The position numbers were made by a program, and so were the translations under genes. A stretch of 54,240 nt of DNA from Chara braunii (Eukaryota > Streptophyta > Charophyceae > Charales > Characeae): positions 237,623 through 291,862 of the forward strand of contig BFEA01000343.1 in the NCBI GenBank assembly GCA_003427395.1, in the 5' to 3' direction. A model generated the notes under the pieces. It was given only the letters and a program-made list of their open reading frames with translations. It was not told the DNA's origin and made no database searches. Shown piece by piece: positions 11,499 to 22,260 of this stretch (position 1 is the stretch's first letter; each line of letters opens with the position of its first letter).

Positions 11499-11741
11499 AT
11501 CTCTCAAACAACTCACTTTTTCTGTTTGGGTATTGGGAGTACCGAGCTTAGCTTGGATCCGCCCCACCTCCTTCGTTTCTCACTCTCACGGAAACATGAG
11601 TATCTCTCAAACAACTCACTTTTTCTGTTTGGGTATTGGGAGTACCGAGTTTAGCTTGAATCCGCCCCCACCTCCTTCGTTTCTCACTCTCACAGAAACA
11701 CGAGTTCCTGCCGCTTCCTCGTGTTTCTGTGAGAGTGAGAA
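11499..11741. repeat. 103-bp tandem repeat ending in a perfect 24-bp hairpin
   Basis: A unit at 11499-11600 repeats at 11602-11704. The last 24 bases of the second unit (11681-11704) are followed after a 13-nt loop by their exact reverse complement (11718-11741). The block separates the protease and RT fragments and is not expected in a gypsy element, so it is probably a secondary insertion or a fold-back rearrangement. Confidence 0.9.
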
Positions 11742-12071
11742 CCGATCCTACAGATCCTACAGATTGCAGATATGACAGATCTTTTGGAACCCCCATATAC
11801 CCTGTACGAGGCTACCCTTTCTCTTTGAATGAGATATCAACAAATTATGCAATATCTGGATCTTTCCGCTTCTCTGCCTCGACCCATGCTTACAGATGTT
11901 GCAATGATAGGATTGATTAAGGAGGAGGTAAAACCACCCATCATTGATGTTCTGGATCTAATGAGCGAACTGGCAGAGCTCACGGAATTAAAGATTATGC
12001 CCAGCATTGCTGATCCAGAAATCGACAAAGAAGAAAGGGAAATCGAGACAGTCAGCCCTGCGGAATCATAG

Positions 12072-12960
12072 ATGCTTGCCACTGTGTTTTTGGCCCGAAT
12101 GAGCAGCTCCATGTTTTCGAGCGTAGAAGGAATGCTTCCCCTTGCTTTTGATTGGTCAGAAATCCAACTCAATATTTTTTACACTAATAAGACTGTCACC
12201 ATTCCTTCTCATGTCCCCCCAAAATATGTATTGAGTGGCTACGTTGTTGTATTGAGCGTGCATGATCACGATATTGGAATGCCAAATGTGATTGAACATG
12301 AGATAATCACGGGGAACCATCCCCCGATTAGCTGCACCCCGTATCGATACTCCCATGTACAGTGGCTTGCTGCTTTCCAGAGGATTAAGGAGGTAAAGGA
12401 TGGATTAACCTGCCATCGGACCTTGGTCGTTTCCGGTGGTGTTTGTATCGAAAAAAAAAACAGGAGGAATTTCAATCTGTATTGATTATCACAAGTTGAA
12501 TGATATATATGATCAAAGATGTTTATCCCCTCCTCGGATTAACGAATTGTTGGATGCTATTGCGTGTGCGTGCTTTCTCAATAAGTTCGATGCCTGCCAT
12601 GACTTCCATCACCTTCTCGTAAAAAAAAAAGACCGCACAAAAATGACCTTCATCCTTTTTGAAGGAACTTGGCAGTGGATTTAGTGCCTGATGGGCATCT
12701 GCAATGCTCCAACTACGTTTTAGCGCGCAATGAATATGACCTTCCAGAACTTTGTGCAAAAAACAGAACTGGCGTAGAGCATCATTAACTATTGTGTGAT
12801 CGTATATATGTGGATGATATTATGGTATACTCACCCATGAAGGACATATTGAGTGGACATTGCATGCGGTGAAGGATGCGGGTTTCAAGGTTGCCCTTGA
12901 GAAGTGTCAGTTCTTCCTAACGAAGATTTGGCTCACGGAACACGTCGTCACAGACAAGGG
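12072..12960 (+). pseudogene. gypsy reverse transcriptase remnant
   Basis: RNA-dependent DNA polymerase. Pieces in order: an EHEIITG-type motif and a priming segment near 12290-12390; IDYHKLND near 12480; PRINELLDA and LNKFDACHDFHH near 12530-12620, where the Asp matches the first catalytic residue; and the YVDD box at 12807-12818 with two catalytic Asp. Two A-rich runs (near 12450 and 12620) coincide with frame problems, and a TAG follows at 12681-12683. Several frames are needed to read it, so it is inactive. Confidence 0.88.
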
Positions 12961-13570
12961 GTTGCAACCGGAACCCCCAAAAGTGCAAGTTGCGTGGGAC
13001 GCGTGAGTATTAATATCGCTTATGCAAGTTCGTGCATTTCTGGGACTGGTTTCGTACTATCGGAGGTTTATCAAAGGGTTTGCAGCGATTGCGGGACCCC
13101 TTACGAATCTGTTGACGAAAAATCAGTCGTTGATCAGAACTCCACATTGGGATTAGGCATTTCGAGAGTTGGAGGCGACTTTGATTTCGGCCCGTATTCT
13201 CACGAGGTTGAACTCGAAAAAACTTTTTATTCTCATCACCGATTGACAGCTTGAGGCGATCTCTGCAATTTTGGCCGAGGTGAGATTTGATGGCCTAGAA
13301 CACGTGGTGGAATACGCTTTCAAGACCGTACCTGTTTGCAAGAGAAACTACTCGGCGCCAACAGGGGAGTGCTTTGCTGCTTTGTGGGGAATCAATCACT
13401 TCAAAGCCTATTTATATGGTCGTAAGTTCATTTTCGTTACGGACCACGAGCCGCTGCTCACCCTGAAGAAGTCCAAGGACTACTCGGGATTGATGGGGCG
13501 ATGGGGGACCATGTTGCAAAGCATGAAATTGATATTTGCCACCGAAAGCATGAGCAACACGTGAGCGGTG
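12961..13570 (+). pseudogene. gypsy RT connection and RNase H remnant
   Basis: RNase H would remove the RNA strand during reverse transcription. Near 13021-13130 the connection segment reads QVRAFLGLVSYYRRFIKGFA, a strong Ty3/gypsy signature, interrupted by TAG soon after PHWD. The RNase H piece (13271-13564) has NYSAPTGECFAALWGINHFK with the catalytic-type Glu, and VTDHEPL with the conserved Asp. It ends at TGA (13562-13564), where a HERH-like motif would be expected. Confidence 0.88.
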
Positions 13571-14235
13571 AGAGATTGACACGTCTGCATCGACCTGACA
13601 GAGTTCCTGGAACGAAGAGGTGATTCAATTGAATGATTCGGAGCTGAAGAACGAGCCCAAGTATGGTGAGGTGGAGATCCTTCAGCAGGTTTAAACCTTC
13701 ACATGTGAGCAGTGGTTGACCCCTCTTTTCCCTCCTTAATTCCCCTACCCATTGTTCTTCTCGAATCTACCAGACAAGTTTCGTTATTTTTGCACGTGTA
13801 TTTCTCGTGTTTACGGAGTGGGTTTTCACCCCCCTGAGTCTGGATTTGTCGATTGGATAGACTGTGTCACGTGTGTCAATCGCGCGCATGGCGCGTGTAT
13901 TCGTTACCGAACGGTTAGTAAAGCATGAAAGTGTCTGCTATGTCGCACGGACAAGCTTCCGACGGAAGCTCGATTTCAAGTTGCCCAAATTGATGGACCC
14001 GCATACAACGAGAGTACCACTGTGCCGGAGTTTGGACAAACAAATTCTGTTAGTAAGATTAGCTGACAAATCATTAGATGCTTACACGAAAAGTGATAGG
14101 CGTCGGGCCACCGAAAGATCTTGGGATTATAGATGGATAAGCGACCACCTAGAGAAACGTAAGACATATGGATCAGGATTGTGGTTGACGGTTCCTCACC
14201 CATTTAAATGGTATGATTGAACCCGATCCGCTCAT

Positions 14236-15646
14236 GAGGAACATGCCGCTCATTTTTCGATACGTGTCACCGAGGTAACTATGGACCAAAATTTGTTGTT
14301 CTGGTCTAATATTCGAGAAAATGTCAAGCACGTGGTCAAAAACTGTCTGCCTGTTTCGCAGATCGGGCGTCGAACTGCGAAGCAAACACTATTGAGCCGA
14401 TGGAAGTTGAACGACCTTTCCAGCGTGTCAACACGGACACGATCGATATCTATGCGCCACCTGAACTTTAACATTGTGAATATTCGATTTTGTTGGTCTT
14501 AAACCACTTGTACCTTTGGCGCGTGGGAAAATAGCGGGCCTCCGGTGGGCCTCCGACCTTTTCGGAGGCCGAAACGAAACGACGGTCGCCTATCAGATTT
14601 ATCAATGGCAGCCGTCGTCAGGCCCGACCTCCGAAACTTTAGGAGTTTGGGAAAACGTCCACTTTTCCCTATTTTCCCACGCGCCAAAGGTACTAGTGCT
14701 TTAATTGATAATTTTTCGAAGTATGTAGAAGTCTATCCATATAAAACACGTAAAGGCTTCGAACATAGCTACCTACATTGACCGCTACCTTAGTACCGTG
14801 ACCCATCTAGATACAGAGGAGATTCTAACCGATAACGAGTCAGAGTATAGATCAACATAGAAGAGCTACTGATACGAAGAGGCGTCGCCCTCCGACACAC
14901 TGCGCCTCCTGTTTCTCAGTCTAATGGGCTTGCATAAAATGCGAACCACATGATTAAAACAACGTTATGAAGGAACCTCGTAAACAAATGACGCGCGCCC
15001 TTGGCCTGAGATCGTATATCATATCATTGAACTTCACCAAGCCACCTCTCACAAATCGACAAGATTCACCCCCTTTCAGCTACGGACGAATAACGTCCTT
15101 TCCATCGTTAATCGAGATGTCTCGGAAATTGTCGAGCCACGGGGTAGAGACTTGAGGGCGTCCCTTAAGGCTAAGGCCAAAAGGTATGCCAGATTAGTAG
15201 AAAAGGAAGTCCCTAGATTGACAAACGATGATGAAAATGACCCATGGCAGACATGTCCGCAACTACGAGGCCCGAAATGGGAACATAGGCCCACAAATTC
15301 AATATAAATTAGGGGAAGTAGTACAGTTACGTTAGTGTGCACGTGACCGGAAGCTCGCACCAAAGTTTTATGGCTGCTTCCGTGTAGTGAAGTTAGGCCC
15401 TAACGGGGTAATATTGTGCGCATCGCTCCTGAGACAGACGCAAGTCATAACTCTCTTCCCATCGTCCGCCATATCTCCTATCTTCGCCCTCTTCCTTCTC
15501 CTGTCGATCCCAGTCCTTCTTCTTCTTCACCTCCCTCCCACAGTGACGAAGAACCTGCTTCCTCCTCCCCTCTCCGATTCCCTTTGCCTGCAACCATCGC
15601 CATGAGTCTCACACTGGAGCTGGCGATCGCTGCTTGGCTTCTTTAA
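14236..15646 (+). pseudogene. gypsy integrase remnant, split by a MITE
   Basis: Integrase joins element cDNA to host DNA. The N-terminal HHCC zinc finger is visible near 14236-14360 (HEEHAAHF, then FWSNIRENV and KNCLPVSQIG), with the second Cys of the CxxC pair lost. The catalytic core runs through DTIDIY near 14435, is interrupted by the 182-bp MITE, resumes with LIDNFSKYVEVYP near 14703, and shows TDNESEY near 14830. At SQSNGLA (near 14920) the expected catalytic Glu position is a TAA stop. The C-terminal domain (FYGCFRVVKLGPNG near 15366-15410) ends in a Pro/Ser tail by 15646. Confidence 0.85.
14511..14692. mobile_element. 182-bp MITE with 24-bp perfect terminal inverted repeats
   Basis: Left terminus 14511-14534 and right terminus 14669-14692 are exact reverse complements, both starting TACCTTTGGCGCGTGGG. 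The terminal TA may be the target duplication (Tc1/mariner-like); a 2-bp TSD alone is weak. The interior has no ORF and several CCTCCG/CGGAGG motifs. Insertion into the gypsy integrase is clear because integrase-like peptide continues on both sides. Confidence 0.85.
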
Positions 15647-16224
15647 CCTTGACCATCTTTGCAGTTCCGCTAAGTGTTTGGTCCCCGAATCAGACCTGAT
15701 CTACTGTGATTCGCATAGTTGTTCATCACGCAAGCGCGGTACGCAGCAACCGAAGTAACGATTAGCGACTCAGCGATCATTTTGGTGGAAGCTTCAACCT
15801 TCTTACGACACTCTCGGCATGGACAAAGTGACGTTATGGGGATCATCGTGTTCAAGGGGGATACCTGAAACATTGTGTTTCCTCAACGGATTAAGGCGAC
15901 ATAAAAGTTGTACGAGTAGGGTTGCGTGTTGGTGACTGATTGGCGGCAGCGGTTAGCACGGTCGGGCGATCAAGTGGTGGGGACAGAGTGTATCGCCACC
16001 TTTTCTTTACGCTCTAATCCTTCGGACCCTCCGACAACATTACTTCTTGTTCAGAGCCCCCTTCATCCTCCTCACCGACGAATCGCCTCTCTACCATCTC
16101 TCTCCCCCCTGATCTTCCCGTTTTGTGGTCCTTCGGAGCTGATCCTTTTCTCTTGTTGGAGATTTGTCCTACACAGATACCTCATTTTCGCTCTCGTCAC
16201 TTCAACGAAGACTAGACCGGATGA
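15647..16224. other. No gene seen; possible gypsy 3' end
   Basis: Follows the pol C-terminus. A polypurine tract or 3' LTR should lie about here, but I find neither a convincing purine tract nor sequence repeated from upstream of gag. Confidence 0.5.
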
Positions 16225-17150
16225 GTGGCGGCCAACTTTTGTATGCTCTTCGTGAAGGCACACTGGGCGCGTTACGATCAACACGAAGAGGTGATCATTC
16301 GGGACGAGATCACTTTCCTTCTCGTGCTAGCGTGGCAATCAGGAACAAGTGGGCTGCTTGCTGGACTTCTTTTCGGCGAGGTGGAGCAAGGCAAGAAAGT
16401 GAGTGTCGCTTGCGAGATCTTCGTGTTCCTGATGCAAATCGTTGACGACCGGCCTCTTGCCATCATCTCCGTTAACCCGAGCGATCCAAACCAGACAAAG
16501 TTGGTGACCCTGGGGAACAAACGCGGACACGTACTGTTATCCGGATGGGTTGTACAAAAGAGAGACGAGGCAGTTCCTAAACGCTCACGATCCAGCCACG
16601 TGAAACTTCCTGGACCTGAACAATCTCACCCTTAAGAGTTCAGAACTGATGTATTTCTAGACAACTCATCGCGATAACAGAGAGGTACCATTAGAGGACG
16701 ATTGCGATTCGATAGTGAGGACAAAAACAAAGAAGAAGCAGAAGATGAGTCCACGTCTGTTAAAGTAGAGGAGGAAAACGAGCCACAGTCGGAGCAACTG
16801 GAGGAGTCGTCCCAACTCCAACACTACGAAGCACGCCCGACGAGTTCGCGGCTAGAAAGACCAACAGATTCCACAAGGAATCCTGTGTTCCCTGAAGAGG
16901 CCGCCAGTTGCCACGATGGTGCACAACCCTCCCGCCGCCGTCGCCAGTCTCGCTCACCATCTTCGTCTTCTGCCGCCCCGTCCGAGATTCGGCCCCGTCC
17001 TCCTCCCCGCTCGAGCGCTCTGTCCACGTCCTGTCTTCCGCTACTCTCTTGATTACCTCTGCTTCTCCCCACTTCCCCACGTGGACTTGCCCCTTGACGA
17101 CCACATATTTGCCAGCCATCTCTTTTATCGCCACCGCTCAATCCGCTTGC

Positions 17151-17340
17151 TGTGCGAAGTCCATCCTCATTTTGCACCACCGTTCCTCCTTAATATTTTC
17201 CTCATCAGCATCGCATGGAGACAATACAACCACATAATGTACCGCTGTGCGAAGTCCATCCTTATTTTGCACCACCGTTCCTCCTTATTATTTTCCTCAT
17301 CAGCATCGCATGGAGGCAATACAACCACATAATGTACCGC
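17151..17340. repeat. 95-bp tandem duplication
   Basis: TGTGCGAAGTCCATCCT starts both copies (17151 and 17246), which are nearly identical. Because 95 is not divisible by three, the duplication shifts any reading frame crossing it. Confidence 0.93.
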
Positions 17341-17590
17341 ATCATCTCCGGGACCTTCCCTGCCCTGGATGATTATGAATCTCCACGCGACAATACCCTT
17401 CGTACTATCTCCACCCTCTACGCTGAATACCTTGTCGCCCTTCCCCGACCAATCATCGATTCCCCCACGTTCACCAGATTGTCCACTTCGTTGATGTCAG
17501 TGATGAAGCAAGCGATCCCTTTCCCCTGCTCCCTTCACATTGGCCTCAACAAGTGCCTCCCCCTCTCCTTGTTGATTACGATCGTGTTGG

Positions 17591-17662
17591 ACATTAGTGA
17601 GCTGGCGATAGTGATTACGAAATTGAACATTAGTGAGCTGGCGATAGTGATTACGGAAACCG
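17591..17662. repeat. 36-bp tandem repeat (12 codons)
   Basis: ACATTAGTGAGCTGGCGATA occurs at 17591 and 17627 with the following GTGATTACG also repeated. It keeps frame, giving a doubled ISELAIVIT peptide. Confidence 0.93.
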
Positions 17663-17724
17663 CCGAGACCGATCGAGATGTTGAAGGTGTCACTTGGAAG
17701 ACAACCAGACACTCGAGATCTTGA

Positions 17725-19246
17725 TCCCTCTTAGTGGATGCGAAAGACTGTCGCCCGAGGATGTTGCCAAGCGCCTGGTGAGGATATTACAATTAAAGTT
17801 GGCGTTAACATAAGGGGCAGATGATCAAGGCAAAGACCTCGACTCGAGTGTTTTTTTTTTATGCACCAGCCGATGTTTCTTCAACCTGGTGGCATGCGTC
17901 TTCCATTGCTTGTTGATATGCTGGGTTCCTCATCCTCTCCTTCTCTCTCTCTTCCTTTTTTCGTTACCCAATCTCCTTCAGTGAAAGTATTATTTGCAGT
18001 CACACATACATGCGACCAAGAGATCGCATAATTTTGGAACCCCTTAACGTTCACATATGTGACGTGCCAACCCTTGTGCTTGCACGAACTTCCGAAGCCC
18101 TGTGTTTTTGCTGCTTTTTTCTTTTGGCTATGAATGGGCTTTGGTTTTTTTTTTTTTTTTTTTCTTTTCTTTTTTGGTTAATGAGTAATAATGGCCGCCG
18201 AGGCCTCCCTACTGCAAAATGTTTTTGCTTTCGTATCATTTTCGAAATTTTTGTTTTTTCTGCAATGTCCATGAACTTACGTAGGAAATACGCGTGCCTT
18301 AGCAGACTCGCTATGAACTACTTATCTCCTTTGATGATCAAGAGTTACCCATCACTCTGACTAATAGGCTTCATGACAAAAATAAAATGGAAGCGCGTGG
18401 TTTCACGATGAAAAATCTCTTAACGACCATACGCTAAACTTGATGATGGCTACTCGATAGAAAGCCACCCGGTGACAATGGATGTACCTCGTTGTAAACC
18501 CACTCATTCATAAACCACTCGAAAGATATTAGTGGCGGAAAGAAGGCGATAACGAATACTCAACAATGACCATGAAGTACTCAGTGCCTTATAACCCGGA
18601 GTGCAATTGTTGAAGTCAACCTTAAATTTATGAGTATGGAACTCCTTAAGAGTTTGACAACGGAGCATCTTCCTCTTGTATGTTGCATAACACCATTGAT
18701 ATTGATTTCACATTGTGATTTATCGAACTCCTTCCACTGTTAGTATCCTCCTCACGAATAACTCTCTTAACGTAGTTCAACCTTGTGGCAGTAATGGTCA
18801 CCTTGAAAATGAGGACATGCAATGACTATAGATCCCTCGCAGATAACTCTGTTGGCAACAACCAACTCGCTATGTGGTCTGCATCAGATAACAACTTATA
18901 AAGCGAATGCTCATCGTCTATGGCCAGCTTCCCCATACCAGTTGATAGCGCTCGTTGTTGCTCATCATCCCTGCTCAAGCTCTTAATGATAGACTTAGAT
19001 GGGTCAAGAGAACAGGGGCGCACTAACGGGATTCACTTCTGAAGCCATTAGCGAATGTTGTTAGCAGGTAGATCTGTCTTTCTTTAGCCCTTATAACTCT
19101 TTAGTATTTGCACCGCGATATTTTACCATGTTTCACACAATGAATGCCTCGCCCATCTCATGGAATAGCCTCGTGGCTCCAACTTCTTCGTTGTGGGCTG
19201 GATTCACAAGGAACTGGATGAAGTCAACCATAGGGTGCTCATGCGC
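17725..19246. other. No clear gene; AT-rich spacer
   Basis: Contains a T run near 18147-18163 and a shorter one near 17851. A 65-codon minus-strand ORF (18826-19023) has a plausible amino-acid mix but matches nothing I know. It may be a fragment of an older element. Confidence 0.5.
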
Positions 19247-20753
19247 TGTCGATCGCATCGGTCCGACACCTCATAAGGCAACGCGGGACCCTCCCGGCCG
19301 CGTCACGCAGGAGTTGGTCTGTTCCTCGTCACGAATACATAATGAAGCTTCCGCAAGCCGCTTCGACCGAGTGCGCTAGCCATACCTCTCGCGATCCCCT
19401 ATGACAGGATAGGGCCTACACAAGGCACGACTAACTGCCACCTTACGGGAGTTGTCACCTTCCATCGGTGGGCGTATCCCCGCCGAGCTACCAGTCCACA
19501 GTACGAAAGCTGATCAGTTCCAATCGCAGAGGTGGACCAGCCGCGGACGTTTCTCGTTCGTTGTAGCATAGGGGGTACGGGCGGTATTACGCCTCTATCG
19601 AACCTGCATGCGAATCGACATCTTGGGGGGCTGAGGTCCCAAGTGCGACTCGTCGCCGGTCGACTAGGACATATCCCACACGCCACGCGCACACCACTAT
19701 AAAGAACATAAAAATAAAAACACACACACATACGCCCGTACATATACATATACAAAACGACACTTGACAAACAACACGACAACACTCCTAGTCCCTTAGT
19801 AGCCATCCCATAACTTTCCGATGCGGGATTCAGATAGGCGTCGCGTGCGAGACTTAGTATAAAACCGCGTCGACGCAGGGCTAACTCATATCGAATCGCA
19901 ATGCAAGTGTACGCAAGCGGTCGCAATGATGGCGTACTATGTAGTACCCATACTCATGCGATTCTCGTTAGTCTCGAGGGTCGTGTTCGACATTCAAGTG
20001 TTGGCTAACACGAGCCTTGAGGGCATGATCTCTCGACGCCGGACAACTGCCAAGTGCGGTTGAGAACCACACCCTCTTCTGCACCCTGCGGAGAGTGGGT
20101 GGTACACAGGTTCATACCTGTGGTGACAATCGTCTCTTATGGCCCTAGAGACCATCTCCTTCACCTAGGGCCTGGAGAGAAATCAAGGGGTTTGACTTTG
20201 ACAGCTGCCACGGACTACAACGTCAAACCAAAGAAATTCTAAAAAGTAAAGGCTAAACGGGGAAGCCCCTTTTCTTTCAAAAACATACTTTATTTAACCT
20301 TTACGCGCGGTCACAGTAGGCCGCCCGAAAACACCCACGACATATCTATTTATATATAAAAAGGGTTATTAATATAAGACGATCACTTCTCACAGTCACA
20401 GTAGGACTCCTTTCAGTCATACATATATGTATGTGAGCGCAGACAGTAGAATCCAAAGTTCGAATTACCAAACATACATACAATCACATCAAAGATTCAA
20501 CCAAAAATCCATGCACTACACGGGGTCAACTTCAACCATTCCCTGCACTCACACCCCTTGTTTTAGCCATGCAAGTCTCACTTATGTGCGACTCCTCAAA
20601 ATAAAATACTCAGTATTTTTCTTTAAATGACCATTCAAATAAAGTCCGGGCGAAAACACAACAAAACAGTTCAAATCACAAGGCTAAAGCTTTTAGGTTG
20701 AGTGGCAGGAGTGGATTGGAGTTGAATCATAAACCGACGAATCGGCAACTGAC

Positions 20754-20772
20754 CTGTTATCAGTGATAACAG
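20754..20772. repeat. Conserved 19-bp palindrome in the LTR
   Basis: CTGTTATCAGTGATAACAG: 9-bp arms around one base. It is kept with one change in copy B (33700-33718) and inverted in copy C (near 48572-48590), downstream of the TATA box, so it would lie in the transcript leader. Confidence 0.8.
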
Positions 20773-20993
20773 AAGGTGATCCTTGTAGGATCAAGATGAA
20801 TCTAACCCAAATCCTGAATCAATCGATCAAGAAGACCTGTAACAAAAGGCAGGTCAATCCCCAAGCTAAAATAATAAGTGTATGGAGAATACAGCTCCAT
20901 AACACATTCTCACTCATGATCCTTCCACAAGCTAAGCCTAAGTCCGCCTCTAAGTCAGTGCCCGAAGAAAGGTAGACCCTGACAGAGTCTCCT

Positions 20994-21001
20994 CTATATA
21001 G
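20994..21001 (-). promoter_or_regulatory. LTR TATA box, copy A
   Basis: CTATATAG on the minus strand, in a context shared with copy B (33940-33947). In copy C the aligned bases are TTGTATGA. Transcription would run leftward from about 30 bp beyond it. Confidence 0.55.
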
Positions 21002-21049
21002 AGTGGATTGCCAGAATCACCACCTGTCGAAATATAACCTAACTCCTCT

Positions 21050-21350
21050 TATTTTAAGAAAATTTCGTCAGCGCTTCCCGTAGGAAAAGTGTCTTCTCAG
21101 AATATAACCTAACTCAAATATGAAAACAAAAACTAACTATAATTCTGGAAAGCCAAATTTTGTCTAACTCCCTGAACTAGTAAAAATTTTGACAGCACTC
21201 CCTCTAGAAAATGAGGTTTTCGAAATTTTTACTAAGTCAAAAAGTCTGAAAAACTGAACCCTAAAAAAAACAAAACCTGACTAACTCCTTGGTTTTGTAG
21301 AAATTCCGGCAGCGCTTCCTGTAGAGAAAGTGACGTACCAAAATTTATAC
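21050..21350. repeat. AT-armed repeat array, copy A
   Basis: Three diverged units with a core like CAGCGCTTCCCGTAG between AAATTT-type arms that are roughly inverted. Each is followed by a CTAACTCC spacer. Matches the longer array in copy C. Confidence 0.7.
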
Positions 21351-21646
21351 AAGACCAAGTATAATAAATGATCCCAGAAAATGCAGAAATAGACCTAAGT
21401 AAAAAGAAACTTAGCCCAAAAAATGCAGGAATTTAAACCAACTCCTATGGCTCTCGCACGTGGCGAGCGTCTAAAGCAACTACCTATCAAACTGGAACTT
21501 AGACCAAGTAGTAGTCTCACTCAGTCATATGCAAGGCCAAACCACAAAGATAAGTACTCTCACCAGCCCCAAGTCACTTTATATAAGATAGTTCATGAAA
21601 CCCTCAGATGATTCAACCCTTATACCCAACTTACATATGACACAAT

Positions 21647-22260
21647 GCTAGACTATTCAACTTAGAAACAATGTCTAGCGTGTCTTTAAGATATACACGA
21701 ACAAGTTGCACTACTACTTCTTTCTTCTTTGGACATTTGACTAGACCATTCGGCTTGGAAACAATGCCTAGCCGCCCTGAACTGTTTAATATCCAAAATT
21801 TAATAACTTTCTGACTTTGTTCTAAAAAAAAAATGCAAATATGAGTAGGGGACTGAAACATTCGGCTCGGAAACAATGTTCAGTTTGCCCAAACTACTTC
21901 CAATTATAGTCTGTAGTTTTCCTTCTATTCTTAGTGATATGGCTTAGTGCTCGACCATTCGGCTTGGAAACAACGCCCAACTGCCAGTTCACATGCAAAT
22001 ATAAGTAAAGTAATTTCTTTTATACTTAGTTTATACTTATGTGCGTGGTTTTCAGACTAAACCATTCACTTTAGAAACAATGTTCAGCCTCAGACCAAAA
22101 TCCTCCCTCAGAATAAAACAATAACTTAAACCCTTCACATCAGGCAAACCCTCAGAAAATAAACATAGCAACCAGACCATTCAACTTAGAAACAATGCCT
22201 GACCCTTCAGAAAACAGCCAAATAAACATAGTTGTGGACCATTCAGCTTAGAAACAATGC
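21647..22260. repeat. Hairpin array, LTR copy A (seven motifs)
   Basis: Seven occurrences of a CATTC..CTTRGAAACAATG core near 21654, 21748, 21858, 21955, 22062, 22177 and 22238. Flanking arms pair in several: GCTAGAC/GTCTAGC (21647-21653, 21673-21679) and ACTGAA/TTCAGT (21852-21857, 21879-21884). Irregular spacing of about 60-120 bp. Some copies pair only through the CATT/AATG inner stem. Confidence 0.82.

Larger units (their letters stand above)
10050..15646 (+). mobile_element. Degenerate Ty3/gypsy retrotransposon
   Basis: Fragments of gag (zinc knuckle), aspartic protease, reverse transcriptase, RNase H and integrase occur in that order on one strand. Integrase after RNase H is the Ty3/gypsy order rather than copia. 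Frame changes and internal stops occur throughout, so it cannot encode a working polyprotein. It has been hit by a repeat/hairpin block (11499-11741) and a MITE (14511-14692). I found no LTR pair, PBS or target-site duplication, so the limits given are those of recognisable coding sequence. No chromodomain was seen after the integrase. Confidence 0.88.
16225..17724 (+). pseudogene. Broken protein-like ORF of unknown family
   Basis: I do not recognise it. The first part (16225-16635, 136 codons) reads like a folded protein, with alternating hydrophobic strands and Trp. After stops at 16633 and about 16675 the same frame continues (16702-17052) with a Glu-rich stretch, then SR/Pro-rich low complexity. 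From 16916 another frame is open, and a 95-bp duplication (17151-17340, not a multiple of three) shifts it again into 17215-17724, which ends with two copies of a 12-residue repeat (ISELAIVIT core). The pattern suggests a once-coding sequence disabled by stops and one frameshifting duplication. It lies downstream of the gypsy pol on the same strand, so it could be an extra retroelement ORF or a captured gene. Confidence 0.4.

Noticed and set aside
20427-20630. Antisense ORF conserved in LTR A, B (33373-33588) and C (48744-48944)
   Set aside because: It runs against the element's transcription and its similarity is no more than the nucleotide homology of the LTRs. Kept only as a coincidence to be aware of.
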